Below are positions 45,116 to 57,069 of a stretch of 64,000 nucleotides of DNA, piece by piece. Positions within the stretch are counted from its first letter, which is position 1. Every line of letters begins with the position of its first letter. The notes beneath the pieces were generated by a model that saw only the letters and a list, made by a program, of their open reading frames with translations, was not told the DNA's origin and searched no databases. This stretch comes from Lepus europaeus (lineage: Eukaryota > Chordata > Mammalia > Lagomorpha > Leporidae). Made by a program: the position numbers and the translations under genes. The DNA is taken from NCBI RefSeq assembly GCF_033115175.1, contig NC_084827.1, forward strand, positions 121,117,701 to 121,181,700. Reading direction: 5' to 3'.

Positions 45116-46600
45116 TTGTGTTGAGTGAGTGAATGGGGGAAGTGAAAGTGCTAATAAAAAGAGAGAAGTTGAAATGACAGTTCATGATTGAGTAGATAGG
45201 AAAGGAATGAAGCCAAAGATGAAGGCTGATGAGGGGAAGAGAGGTCTCAAGGTCTCTGTGCTGTTGTCAGTGACCATACAGGTCTTCAGGAAGCAAGGGT
45301 GAGCCCTCTGTGCTGACAGTGAAAAGTGATGTGAGAGAAGGAAGCCCTAGAATTCTACCTGATCTTCCAATCAACCCTGAATTTCTAATAATAGTCTCAG
45401 ATTGATTGTAAGTCTGGTAAAGATAAAACAACTAAGCTTCTAGGAAAAGAAAATAAGCAATGATTTCCTACACAGGACATAAAATGGGCAAATTGGCCAT
45501 ATTTCTGGCAAGCAACAGTGTAAGAAAAGGTGTTTCCAGTATATACAGTAAGATACAAACATAAACACACACACACACACACACACACATACAGTATATT
45601 TACCTAGATCACTTTGAAGTCAGTGACTTGACAAGTGAGAAGTTACATATAGCGCTTATTGAAATACTAATTCATTAACAAACACAATGGATTTGTATAT
45701 TTCCAGAATTGTTTGTTTAATCCTCTTAAGAGCATTATACCACTAAGCAGTACCGCTAAGTGTTTGATCAGTTTAATTAGAATGATCATTTGTCACACTT
45801 TAGAAGCATTTGGCTCTTGGCTATGCAAGTATGAAAAGCTGGGCAAAGATGTATTAATTCTGCCACCCTTTAAAGTTAAATTTCAGACTGTTATGATGTT
45901 GTCACAATTGAGATAGTATGTATCCTTGACCTGCTCAAGTGTTTTTGATATGCTAGTTATCAGATTATGTATCTAATTTCCACAAAATTGTTTTGCTAAT
46001 GTAATATTTGAAGGCCTTGTAATAGTACTTGTTTTATTGGCCAGTTTTGTCTTATATGAAAGTTTATAATATTTTCCAGTATGTATAGTGAGATAGAAAA
46101 GACCTTCCTTAAGTTCTTATTTTGTTAAAAATCTCTTACTGGTTTTATAAATGCAAAAATCAGGAACCCAAGTATTACTTAATGTGATGTGTTCCGGAGT
46201 TATGAACCATGAATTAGCAATGCGTTTGAGCTCACAAACCGCTCATCAAAATCAATAGCATTCCTGATAACCTTCCTTTACGTGGAGATCAATGGGACAG
46301 AAAGTTAAAAAACAAAACCTTGAGGCTACGTAGCATAACCTGTATACTTAATGACACTACTATCCATCCTTTGTTTTTCATGATGAGAAGAAAGAAAGTT
46401 TGATGCATGTTGAGTCACTTGAGAAAGAATTAAATTAACATACCAGAGGCTTTGATAGACATTTTACCAGCTCTCCTAGGAGTTTTAGTTTGTGTTTTTG
46501 TTTCTTTTTTCTGCATGAGGAAGTGGTTTACCTCCTGGGTCCCTGCTTGTAAAGGTGGCCCTTGGGTGTGTGCTTCCGTGAGTTCTGGTGTGCAGAGTGG
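45116..46600. other. Non-coding DNA with (CA)n
   Basis: No gene seen. (AC)12-13 microsatellite at 45565-45589. 45600-46440 is AT-rich and free of repeats I recognise. Confidence 0.5.
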
Positions 46601-46975
46601 CATATTCATTCCCTGTGGCCACTATAGTAATCACCGCAACCTGGGTTGCCTGAAACAGCACAGATTCACTCTTTCATAGCGCCAGAAACCCGGAGTCCAA
46701 AATTATCTTCATCAAGATGTTGGCAGGGCTGCTGTCCCCTGGGGGGCTCCCAGGGAGCACTTGTTTCTTGTCTCTTCCAGCTCTGGTGACTGCTGGCTTT
46801 CCTGGGTGTTCCTTTCCTTGTCTCATCTTCACATCGCCTTTTCTGCTGTGTGCCTTTTTTTTTTTCTGTGTGAACTTCCTCTAGCTTCTCTTTCACAATA
46901 ATCCATGTAACTGCACTTAGGCCTACCTAAACAAGCCGTGATAAGCCCCTCCTGTCTGTATTCTTAACATGATCG
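46601..46975 (-). mobile_element. MLT/MaLR-type LTR, antisense
   Basis: GGAGTCCAAAATTATCTTCATCAAGATGTTGGCAGGGC and CTTCCAGCTCTGGTGACTGCTGGC match the layout of an antisense LTR of this class. Exact subfamily uncertain. Confidence 0.6.
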
Positions 46976-46984
46976 CATAATTTC

Positions 46985-47960
46985 ATTTTTTAAATTTTAA
47001 AATAATTTTAGACTTGTAGAAAAGTTACAGACATTTAACAGGGTTCTTGTACCACCTTCACCCAGCTTCTCTGGATGTTAACATCCCAGATAACCATTAG
47101 TACGTTTATAAAAATAACACTGACATCATGCCATTACGTTAACGGTAGTCCTTGCTTGAATTTCCACACTCTCTCACTGCTGGACTTCTTGTCCTGGGTT
47201 TAGTCGTCTCTTTCGTCACCTCCCAGCTGTGACAGCTTCTCAGGCATTCCTCATCCCTCCTGACCTTGACTCTTTTGAGGGCCGCTGTTCATAGATTTTG
47301 TAGAGTGCCCTTCAGTTCAGACTTGTCCAGTGTTTCCTGATGGTTGTAGTGAGGTTGTGAGTATTTGGCAAGAATACCCCACAGTGATGTTCTTGTGCCT
47401 TCCTGCCAGGAGATTCATGATGCTTTGTTATGTATTGTAGCTGATGTTCACCTTGATCTCTTGATTGAAATGTTCTGAATTTCCCCACTATGAATTACTG
47501 TTTTTCCTTTTGTAGTTAATAAATAGCTTGGGGAAGGCACTTTGAAAGTATGGTTATAGTATGGATTAGTATCCATCAGTGGATCTGGGCTGTATCAGTT
47601 TTTCCTGAGGTATTTGCCTGATGGTGACAATCTATTTCTCTTCTGTATTAGTTGGACTTCTGGGAGAAAGAGCTGTCCCTCCTTCCTGATTTATTTCTTC
47701 ATGTCCGTATGCACTCATGTATATTTACTTGGTTATACAGATTATAATTCAATCCTAACATTGCTTTTATTGCTTAAACTGTTGGCGCTCTGGCCACTGG
47801 GAGCATTTCCTTACAGTTCCACCTACAACAACCCAACCATAGCCTGCAGGTTCTCTGCCCATCTCTAATCTGTTACCACCTCCTCCTTAGGAACAACCAC
47901 TGTCACCCCTTTTAGTCATTAGAATATCTACCCCCCAATGTCTCTTAAGTTACATGCTTT
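46985..47960 (-). mobile_element. Old L1 (L1ME-like) 3' region, antisense
   Basis: ACTTGTAGAAAAGTTACAGACA, ACCTTCACCCAGCTTCTCTGGATGTTAACATC, CATAGATTTTGTAGAGTGCCC and GATGTTCACCTTGATCTCTTG are in canonical order. Confidence 0.75.
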
Positions 47961-48029
47961 TGTTGCTAAATTATTATTTTTGAGTTTTAGGAATTCCATA
48001 TGTTTTACATGGAACATTAGGATTAACTT

Positions 48030-48370
48030 ATTTTTTAAAAGATTTATCTATTTATTTGAAAGGCAGAGTGACAGAAAGGGATAGAGAGAGAGTGAAAGTG
48101 AGAGAGATCTTCCATCTGCTTGTTCACTCCCCAAATGCCCACAACAGCCAGCGGTGTGCCAGGTTAAGAACAGGAGCCAGGAACTCTATCCTGGTCTCGC
48201 ACCTGGGTGGCAGGGACCCAAGTACGTGGGCCATCTTCTGCTGCTTTCCCAGATGCATTTGCAGGGAACTGGCTGGGAAGTGGGGCAGCCAGGACTCAAA
48301 CCAGTGCTCCTATATGGGATGCCAGTTTTATAAGTGGCAGCTTAACTTGCTATGGCACAACACTGGCCCG
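48030..48370 (-). mobile_element. CSINE, antisense
   Basis: TSD AGGATTAACTT at 48019-48029 and 48371-48381. Body of the older type (CATTTGCAGGGAACTGG). Confidence 0.94.
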
Positions 48371-48472
48371 AGGATTAACTTCTTTCTTAGTATCTCTTCC
48401 CCACCACTAGTTTGAGCTTACCTTTCCCATCCTGTACTATTTCAGTATAGCTGTATTTGGTTAGGTCAGTGT

Positions 48473-48870
48473 CTTAGTCTGTTTTCTGTTGCTGTTACTA
48501 AATGCCACAGGCTGGGTGATTTCTAAAGGTTTATTCAACTCACAGTTCTGGATGCTGGGGAGTTCCAAGGTTGAGGGACCACACTGGTGAGGGTCTTCCT
48601 GCTGGTGGGGTTTCTATGCAGAGCCCTGGGGCAGTGTAGGGCATCTCCTGGTGAGAGGGATGAATCCAAGAAACAGCCAAACTGGCATTTATAACAGACC
48701 CATTATCAAGATGCCCTATTAAGCCATTCATTAGGGCTCTACCTCCTAAAGGTCCCACCTGGTCCCACCTTTTGGGAGCTCACAGTGGAGACCAAATTTC
48801 CACCTGTGTGTTGGTGCGAACACTCCACCTGTAGTGGTCAACATTCAGTATCTACATCACTGTGACTACC
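48473..48870 (-). mobile_element. MaLR (MLT1/MST-type) LTR, antisense
   Basis: GTCTTAGTCTGTTTTCTGTTGCTGTTACTAAATGCC, CTCACAGTTCTGGATGCTGGGGAGTTCCAAG and CCTGCTGGTGGGG are hallmark antisense LTR text. Confidence 0.8.
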
Positions 48871-49700
48871 CGTGTGAGAGCTCTCCATAGCTGAGCCATA
48901 GATGAGCTATAGCTGAGCCGTGGAATGGATGTAGGTTGTTTTGTGTTGGCTGTGGCAGCTTTTGCCTCCCTGTAAGTTAATGATTGTCCTCGTTGTTTCT
49001 CTACCTCTGTGTGTGTCGGGAATGTAACCCCAGCTCCTCCCTGGTTGTCACTGTCCTTACTACTCAAATGGATTTTCTTTGCGCAGGAGCACTGGCGTCA
49101 CTGGGGGGGCAGGCTGCATTTGAATAGGATCCCCATTTTAGTCGTATGTGCGTTAAAGCATAAAAAGTGGGTATGCAGGTCTTCTAAAGCTAGCTTGCCA
49201 GCTTGTACCTCCTGTAAGGATAGCCCTTGCTTTTTGGGCTTCTGTCACTCAGCTTCTTCCCTTAACGGCACCCACCAGCTCCCCTCACTTCTGGCCTGTA
49301 TTGGAGCTGCTTCTTGTACTCATGTCTTCCTCTTTCTTTGACCCATCTCTCCTTTCCATGTTCTCTGCCTCCCTCCCTCCATCCCTCCCTTGCTGCTTCT
49401 CTTCCTCCCTCCCTCCATCTGCCCTTCATGTTAGTTTTCCCTCATAGTGGCAATCCTTGACTATCTGCTTCTAGTTAAGAGCAAGTCCCGAAGGGAGCCG
49501 CTCTGAGAGCTTCAAACACTCAAACGGGACTTCTAAAAGGAGGGCTTCACAGACAGAGCCAGTCCCAGGCGGAAGCCCCCTCCCTACGGCAGTGCTACCT
49601 AGCGGGTTTACCCTTGGGCTTGGCAGATCCACAGAGAACGGTCTCTTGAGCGTCTGCCTGAAGGTGCAGGCTTAGCTGCCGTGTTTCTCCTCTGCTTCAT
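48871..49700. other. Non-coding DNA with (CCTC)n tracts
   Basis: Pyrimidine-rich CCTC/CCAT repeats at about 49363-49427. No gene seen. Confidence 0.5.
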
Positions 49701-49718
49701 ACCTTATAGGGCTTCCTA

Positions 49719-49765
49719 AGATATGGTGCCTTTTTTTTTTTTTTTTGGATATGGTGCCTTTTTTC
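49719..49765. repeat. Duplicated ATATGGTGCC around a poly(T) run
   Basis: ATATGGTGCC at 49721-49730 and 49749-49758 flank a T16-GG block. It looks like a TSD surrounding an insertion that consists only of a poly(A) tail, or else slippage. Confidence 0.6.
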
Positions 49766-50600
49766 TTGTTCTTATCTCTTTCCATATTATTGCTGTGTAT
49801 ACTAAAAAAAAAAATACCTATTAAGAATACTGGTCACAAGTACATTTTAAAATTTAAAAAGTGAGCAGAAACTTTCAAACTGAACTTCCTCTGCAATTAG
49901 GACAGGCTAGTATTTTACTGTTAGATGATTCAACCTCAGGGTATTATTATATGGCCTTTTGAATATGGCTTGATGGGCTTTTGAGTTTGGTTATCAGTTT
50001 TGGAAGACAAAGGTAGACATGGTATGCCTTTGGCATGCAAATGACCCCTGTCTGCTGGGGTGGAGTAGAGACTGCACAAGGATAGGGGGTAAACAAGCTT
50101 GTTGAGAGTCCAATAGGGCAGAATTGCATGCAAAGGAAGTCACAGAGATCCAAGAAGACTGAGCAGAGGAACCCCCTGTGTACCAGTAGGGGCACAGCTG
50201 TATGGCTTTTGATATAGTTTCAGAAACTTGGACATTAGGGTGTCCTGAAGGCCTAGAGGAGGGGCTCTGGTTAATGTGTGAGCTTGTTTGGGACTCACCT
50301 TTCATGTCATCCCAGCCCCAGAACCACCTCGCCCCTAAGAGTTCCTCCAGCACTTGCTGCTGATGTCCCGAGCTCAGCCTGTTGCCAGTTCAGTAGGGAA
50401 AGCCCTACCAGCCGCCTCTGTGCCCTCGGTCCAGCCAGGGCTTGAGTCTTTGCCTTACTTACTCTGAAGTCCCTTCTACATCTTCAACTTTGAGCTTGTA
50501 TCTCTCAAATGACAACCAACAGCCCCGTCCCCTAACTGCTGTCCCCTAACCATGACCCTGTGCCCAGATTCCCGGCTGGGAGCCAGGTGAACCTTTGCCC
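49766..50600. other. Unique non-coding DNA
   Basis: No gene or confident repeat. The overlapping minus-strand frames at 49936-50353 have no recognised domain. Confidence 0.45.
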
Positions 50601-51520
50601 CACGCTGCCCAGAGTGGTGTCTTCTTCATTCAGGGACCACTGCTGAGGAAAGATGCACCCTTGGAATACGAAATTCTGTTCCAGTGTGCTTTCCTCATGA
50701 AACCATTGTGATAAATGGTGGTTAGAACTCTGCTTCGGCTGTACTGTGGCTTATACGTGGCCTGAACTCCACCAGACAATAACACATTTTTCAAGGAAAC
50801 ATCTGTTTCCAGTTTCAGGTAATACATTTGAAAAACCAACTTTTTGGCGCAAGTCCCATTGGTAAGTTGGGGGCTGCCTCGCCACAGCACGCAGGGGAGG
50901 AAAAATGTCATCATCAAATATTCATTAGACTCCCACTCGAGCCTCATGCTGCGAGACTGCTGGGTGGATGGGGCCTCTGCGGGGCTGTTTTTATAAACCG
51001 TAATAAGGCTGCCTTACAAATTGCCCTCTGAACCTCGGCACGCTGCAGAGCTTCCCCTGACATATCATGTGTTGGACTAATGGGGAGGATTAAGGCTAGC
51101 ATGTCTGAAAAAGTGCAATTCAAATACATCCTTTCTTGGAGCGCAAGCTCTTTCAGTCGTGGAGCCTGCACTAATTTGTATGATTCTTTGGGGGACCAGG
51201 GCACTCTTCTTAGAGCCTTTTAAAATTTGGTTCAGTGTTTCCTTTCAAGTGAGGCACTCTTAGAATAATGTGACACACGGCGATTTTCAAGAGATTAAAG
51301 CCTTATAGCTAATTGCCTGAACTAATTATACATAAAGGGCTAAACCATTAGTGTTAATAAGAAGTGACTTCAGAAAGTACAGTTTGACCCACAGATTGAA
51401 TAACTATTGCAAACGGTAATCAGCATGGTGGTATCCATTGAACAAAATGCCTTAGCAGGAAATTATTCATGTTTGTTCAAATTGGGTTTCCCCAAGTTGT
51501 CACCCTTACAGTTGGTTATT
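50600..51520. promoter_or_regulatory. Candidate conserved non-coding element / enhancer
   Basis: About 900 bp without any repeat I recognise, in a window that is otherwise largely repeats. It has moderate GC, preserved CpGs, and a dense cluster of homeodomain-type cores (ATTAG, CTAATTG, CTAATTATAC, GTTAATAAG) plus E-box-like and AP-1-like motifs at 50880-51400. No coherent coding frame. Function is inferred from texture only; alignment to other mammals would decide. Confidence 0.35.
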
Positions 51521-52635
51521 TCCTGTTCAGTGAAATATGTACCCTCTGAATGTGGTGGCTGAATTAAAAAGCTCAAGGAAAAGTTTTTTATACAAAATGT
51601 GCAATGTACTATGAGAGCCCAGTCCCTCTTGATTGCTTGTTTTCAGGCTGGTTTTTGTGTGTGTGTGTGTTTAATGTGTGAATTACTTTTTAAAATTTAT
51701 TTGCATGCATTTCATAAATACAACTTTAGGAACATAGTAATTCTTGCCACCATACCTGCCCTCCCACCCACACTCCCACCCCTCTTTTTCCTCCCTATCC
51801 TATTCCCAGTCTTATTTTTTACTAAGATCTATTTTCAGTTAACTTTATGCACAGACAGCTCTATTCTAGGTAGAGAGTTCAACACTTCGTATGAAAAATA
51901 AAAGAAAAAAAAAAAAACTGTTCCTCAACAGTCCAGACAAGGGCTGTTCAAAGTCATTGCTTCTCGAGTTAATTTTGCTTTTTTTTGGCATTCTTTTTTA
52001 TTTTGAGAAAATTATCTTTAAAGAAGAACCTAAGAATGATACATCTTTTGCAAGCACTTTGACATAACTAAAGCTTAGGAGACATAAGAATATCCTCTAC
52101 ATAATACACTAAAATGAAGTAATTCTTTGAGAACAAGTTTACTATTAACTCTCACAATGCAACTCTTTGAGGAGAGCAGTCCTGCATAGGAAGTTAGTGC
52201 ACAGTGATTCCTGTTGTTAATTTCACAATTAACACTCTTATGTATGACATCAGTGATCACCCGAGGCTTTTGATATGAACTACCTAGACTACGGAAGCCT
52301 TTTGAGTCCACAAACTCCTTCAGTATTTCAACAAGCCAAAAGCAAAGTGGAAGTTCTCTCCTCCCTTCAGGGAAAAGTACATCCTTCTTTGATGGCCACT
52401 TCTTCCCACTGGGGTCTCACCCACAGAGGTCCTTCACGTAGAACACTCCCAAATGTCCCCCTATCTTGGTTCCCAGGCTGGGAGACTACCCAGTAAAGCT
52501 CCCTGTCCTGTTGGTTTATCCACCAACATCTTCCCTTCTCTGTCCCTATCACCCTTCCTTTGTCCCTGTCTCCATGGTCTACTTCTTGGACCCTAGCAAA
52601 AACCTAGTAACTCGTCTTGCCAAGTCCAGTTTGCC
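51521..52635. other. Non-coding DNA
   Basis: (GT)n at about 51656-51670 and an A13 run near 51906-51918. No gene supported. Confidence 0.45.
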
Positions 52636-53195
52636 TCTTTCCAGCTGCTGCTGTTCAACTATTTCAGCACAAATCTGATCATGTCACTACAGTTTATATA
52701 CACAATGGTTATCGTATTGCTGGTTGCTGTTAAGTTTAAGATCAAGGTCTTAGTGTGGCCATTTGCTCTTGTGTGCTCCCCATCCCTAATTTACAATAGC
52801 TCAGACTGACATCTGTAGATTCTTGAATGTATCTAGATCCCTCCCTGCACAAAGCCTTTCACAGATGATTCCCTGTGCCTAGGATGCTCCTCCTCTCCTG
52901 TTCTGTCTGTCTTTACCCTTCCAGTCTGAGCTTCAGTGTCTTCCTTCAATGACATTTCCAAAAGCCCTCTCCTGTTGGTAAGATTTCCCTACCAACTGTG
53001 TCAACAGCATCCTGTCTTTCCTAGCACTCATTATAATTATAATTAAGTGAGTGAGTGTATAATTACTGGTTTGATGCCTGATTCTCCCACTAGCCTATAA
53101 ACTCCCTGAGAGCAGGAACCATGCCTGTCTGGCTCACCATTCTCTCCGCACTGCCTTTCATAACAAATATTTGCCAACTGAATGTATAATGAATG
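52636..53195 (+). mobile_element. L2 (LINE2) 3' region, sense
   Basis: CAGTCTGAGCTTCAGTGTC, AAAAGCCCTCTCCTG, CTATAAACTCCCTGAGAGCAGGAACCATG and a 3' end TATTTGCCAACTGAATG are in the order of the L2 3' end. No intact frame. Confidence 0.82.
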
Positions 53196-53394
53196 CATTT
53201 GGACAGAAGCGGTGGCATATGTTAGGCATATTTGTACTTATGTTTGAATATGGGGTATCTCATGTTCTAGGAACTTGAACGCTTCCCACTCCATAATGAA
53301 GCAATACTGTGAAGGCCAAATTTAGATCTTGTTAACTGTTCAGTTGTTGCATCCTCTTACCCCCATCCCCTGTTCTGGAAGTAGACCATATTGG

Positions 53395-53785
53395 TCAGGG
53401 TTCCACGGGAGAAGCAGAGTCAATAGGAAAGATTTAATTCAGGAATTAGCTTAGGGGATTGAGGGGGCTGGCCAGGAGTGAAATCAATCCATCAGGCAGG
53501 CTTCCAACCAAGGCAGGCTGGTATTACTGGGAACAGGGTGGGGCAGCTGTTCAACAATGAATTTTCTTCTTCAGGGAAACCCTAGCTCTGCTTTCAGGCC
53601 TTTCAACTGATTGAGTCAGGCCCACCCAGATTACACACAATTGTCCCTTTTACTCAGTGTCAGCTGATTATGGACTTCAATTGCGTGAACAAAAATACCT
53701 CAGAGCACCCCCTAGGTTAGTGTCTGATTGATCACCTGGAGACTAACCTGTGGCCAAGTTGGCATATAAAATTGACCCTCAGTTT
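53395..53785 (-). mobile_element. LTR-like mid-repetitive element, antisense
   Basis: ATTGGTCAGGGTTCCACGGGAGAAGCAGAGTCAATAGG to GTGGCCAAGTTGGCATATAAAATTGACC is the reverse of the family seen at 5768-6178. Confidence 0.55.
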
Positions 53786-54440
53786 AAAAGTAAAATTAAT
53801 CTTAAAAGAAGTTTGAGTACTTCTGAGATTTGCAATGGTAATTAAATGTTTTATTCAGTGGGCTTCTTGTTAACTATGGAAATAACTTCTATGTGAAAGA
53901 GTTTTTTTTTTTTTTTTCCCAACCTATTCTGCTGAAGTGTACCAAATAACCTCATTACTCTGCTTTCTAAAATAAATGTGTGGCTATTTCAAATGTGAAT
54001 TTGTAATAAAATTCTAGGAAAATTGGCTCTTTTCTATGTAGTGCTTCTAATAAGCAGATAGCTTGTTTTCCACAGGTGCCTTTCTGTTTACACAGTACGC
54101 CTTTACTGAGCTCAGAGCTGGACAGTGGGGCTAAAAGAGGAGGCAGAACACCACTTCAGGCCTGTGGTGCATTGGGACAGGCAAATAACTAAACCAATAA
54201 ATGGAGGCCCAGGGTTCAGTGAGGTTGGAGAATAGGCTGTGAGATGTCAGGGTTTGATGCCAGAGTGTGCAGACCCATCAGCGTGAAACTTAGCAATTCA
54301 GCTTTATTCTGCCAGAAGAGCTGTCCTTTCTTTTAGGAGTACGATGTTCTTTTAATTTAGGAATAGGGATCTGGTGTGGAGGGTGCAGTGAGGGAAAGAA
54401 GCAGTGTTCGTGGCAGGAGTCTGAATTAATATTCTGGCAG
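53786..54440. other. Non-coding DNA
   Basis: T15 run at about 53902-53917. No feature supported. Confidence 0.45.
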
Positions 54441-54443
54441 TAA

Positions 54444-55080
54444 GGGGCAGCAGGCATTTGGAATAGCAGTTAAAACATTGCTTGTGGTGGTGGTGCCACT
54501 GTTGTGGCACAGTGTGTTAAGCTACCACCTGCAATGCTAGCATCCTCTGTGAACCCTGAGTCGAGTCCCAGCTGCTCCACTTCTGATCCAACTCCCTACT
54601 AACATGCCTGAGAAACCAGATGGCCCAAGTACTTGGGCCCCTGCCACCCACATGGGAGACCTAGATGGAGTTCCAGGCTCTTGGCCTGGCCCGGCCATAG
54701 CCATTGCTGCCATTCGGAGGAGTAAACCAGCAGATGGAAGATCTCTCTCCATCTCTCCCTCTCTCTCTCTCTGTAACTACATTCAAATGGGTCTTTATAA
54801 AAAATTGCTTGGGACACCCACATCCCAAATTGATGTGCCTGGCTTTGAGTGATACCTCCACTTCTGATCCAGCTTCTGCTAATGTACCTTGGCAGGTTGC
54901 TTCCTATGGCTCAAGTACTTGGCTCCCTGCCACCCGTATGGGAGATACAAACTTGAGTTGCAGGGTCTTGGCTTCAACCTGGCTTGTCCCTAGCTGTTGT
55001 GATCATTTGAGGAGTGAACCAGTGATGGAAGGTCTCTTTCTCTCTTCCACTTTAAAATAGATAAATATAAAATAATCATA
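54444..55080 (+). mobile_element. Older CSINE split by a younger CSINE
   Basis: The head GGGGCAGCAGGCATTTGGAATAGCAGTTAAAACATTGCTTG ends at about 54488. It resumes at about 54806 with GGACACCCACATCCC and runs to an A-rich end near 55080. Removing the middle SINE gives one continuous old-type CSINE. Confidence 0.85.
54489..54796 (+). mobile_element. Younger CSINE inside the older copy
   Basis: It runs from GTGGTGGTGCCACTGTTGTGG to CTGTAACTACATTCAAATGGG plus a short A-rich tail. TSD ATTGCTTGTGG / ATTGCTTGGG flanks it. Confidence 0.85.
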
Positions 55081-55111
55081 AGCAAACAAGCAAAAGTCTG
55101 GCAGTAGTCTT

Positions 55112-55459
55112 TTTTTTTTTTTTTTGACAGGCAGAGTGGATAGTGAGAGAGAGAGAGAGAGACAGAGAGAAAGGTCTTCCTTTTTGCCGTTGGTTCACCC
55201 TCCAATGGCCACCGTGGCCGGCGCGCTGCAGCTGGCACATCGCACTGATCCAAAGCCAGGAGCCAGGTGCTTCTCCTGGTCTCCCATGCGGGTGCAGGGC
55301 CCAAGCACTTGGGCCGTCCTCCACTGCACTCCCGGGCCACAGCAGAGAGCTGGCCTGGAAGAGGAGCAACCGGGACAGAATCCGGCATCCCGACTGGGAC
55401 TAGAACCTGGTGTGCCCGCGCCGCAGGTGGAGGATTAGCCTAGTGAGCCACGGCGCCAG
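55112..55459 (-). mobile_element. CSINE, antisense, young subgroup
   Basis: Perfect 14-bp TSD CTGGCAGTAGTCTT at 55098-55111 and 55460-55473. CpG-rich head. Confidence 0.96.
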
Positions 55460-55473
55460 CTGGCAGTAGTCTT

Positions 55474-56690
55474 GAACAAAAGAAGCTGGACCCTAGCACT
55501 GGCAGAGTGTGTTGACTGAACGAGGGAGAGAGATTTGAAGATGACTTTGACCATTATTGTTAGAGAGAGAGAGAGAGAGAGACTATGATGAATAACAAAG
55601 GTGGGTTATACCAGAGAGAAAATGAATGTTTAGTTCTGGGATAGACAAAGGGGGCAAAAGGAAGTGGCTGCTACTTCCTAAGCATCTATAGTGGGTCTGG
55701 TGTGTTACACTTACTATTTCAAATTTTGGTTGAGAGGCTTAGGCTTGCATTATTTCTGGCTTAGATTAGATCACCTAAGGAACCTCTTGAACCAAAGTTA
55801 AGTTTGAGAAAAGTGTTTGATGCTGAGGCTGCTGCTGCTGCCTCCTCCTCCTCCTCTACTTTCTTCCTTCCTCTTCCTTCTCCTTGCCTCTTCCTTCTTC
55901 TCCCATCTTTTTATAAAGGATAACACAGTGATGCCACTTTAAATGTTCCCTAATAGTTGATTTTATGAAAATGTTTGTTTAAAACTAAAAAAGAATTGTC
56001 AGTAGTAGATGTTGGGAAAAAAAAAAAGATGAGTGATTTAATGAATGATTTCTCTGTGTTGTAACTCTCAAAGCAAATTGAGAAAGCAGGTTTTTTTTGG
56101 CATTGAACCTACCTGTTGGTATATGAAACTATATCTGATTTTTTTAAATGGCAAATGCAAGGTACTGTCCTTGTCCAAATCTGGAAAAATTGGAGCATCA
56201 AAATAGATAATGATCACATCATAGCATTCAGTGGCTCTGTATTGATTAGTAAATAAATGGGATTGGAGGGCAGAAATCTCTTCCTTTATTGGTTGGGAAT
56301 GCCAATAAATGTGGGAGGAGTGTGGGGAATAGAAAATCACCATTTGGCAATCATAGTGATGATGGATTAAGGCAGGAGTTATCAATGCTAAGTGTGCTGG
56401 GAGGAGGTTTGAAGAACAGGGTATTGACGTGGTCTCATAGTGTTTCTCCACAAACTGATTACCAGTTATGAAGAGGAAAATGGTGACTTTATGGAGGCAA
56501 AGATGGTCAGAAACTCCCTTGACCTGATTAGTAGGGCAACCATCATCAGTGATGGGATGAACCAGCATGGTGTGTCTCCCAATGTGATGCACTGAGTAGA
56601 GCAAGCATCTCTTCTGGAGTTTTCCTGCTGGAAGCACATGGCCTGAATCTGGTTAGGACCAGTCCTCCGAGGGGCTCAAATCTAAGGAAG
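55474..56690. other. Non-coding DNA with simple repeats
   Basis: (GA)n at 55563-55582 and a CTG/CTC/CTTC polypyrimidine tract at about 55828-55910. The 189-codon minus-strand frame at 56068-56637 is the longest in repeat-free DNA here. It starts at an ATG but resembles no protein I know, and I see no supporting splice or promoter signals. Confidence 0.4.
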
Positions 56691-56701
56691 AAGTCTTGAC
56701 T

Positions 56702-56762
56702 TTTTTTTTTTTTTAAGATTTATTTATTTATTTGAAAGGCAGATTTATGGAGAGGCAGAGGC

Positions 56763-56805
<43 letters not shown>

Positions 56806-57052
56806 CCATCTGCTAGTTCACTCTCCAAATGGCCACAGTGGCTGGATCTGGGCCAATCCAAAGCCAGGAGCCAAGAGCCAGGAGCTTCTTTCGGGTCTCC
56901 CACACGGGTGCAGGGGCCCAAGCACTTGGCCCATCTTCTATTGATTTCCCAGGCCATAGCAGAGAGCTGGATTAGAAGTGAAGCAGCCAGGACTCGAACC
57001 AGTTCCCCATATGCAGACTGGGGCTTTAACCTGCTGTGCCACAGCACTGGCC
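56702..57052 (-). mobile_element. CSINE, antisense
   Basis: TSD AGAAGTCTTGACTTTT (left) and AGAAATCTTGACTTTT (right, from about 57054). (GA)n tract inside. Confidence 0.95.
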
Positions 57053-57069
57053 CCAGAAATCTTGACTTT

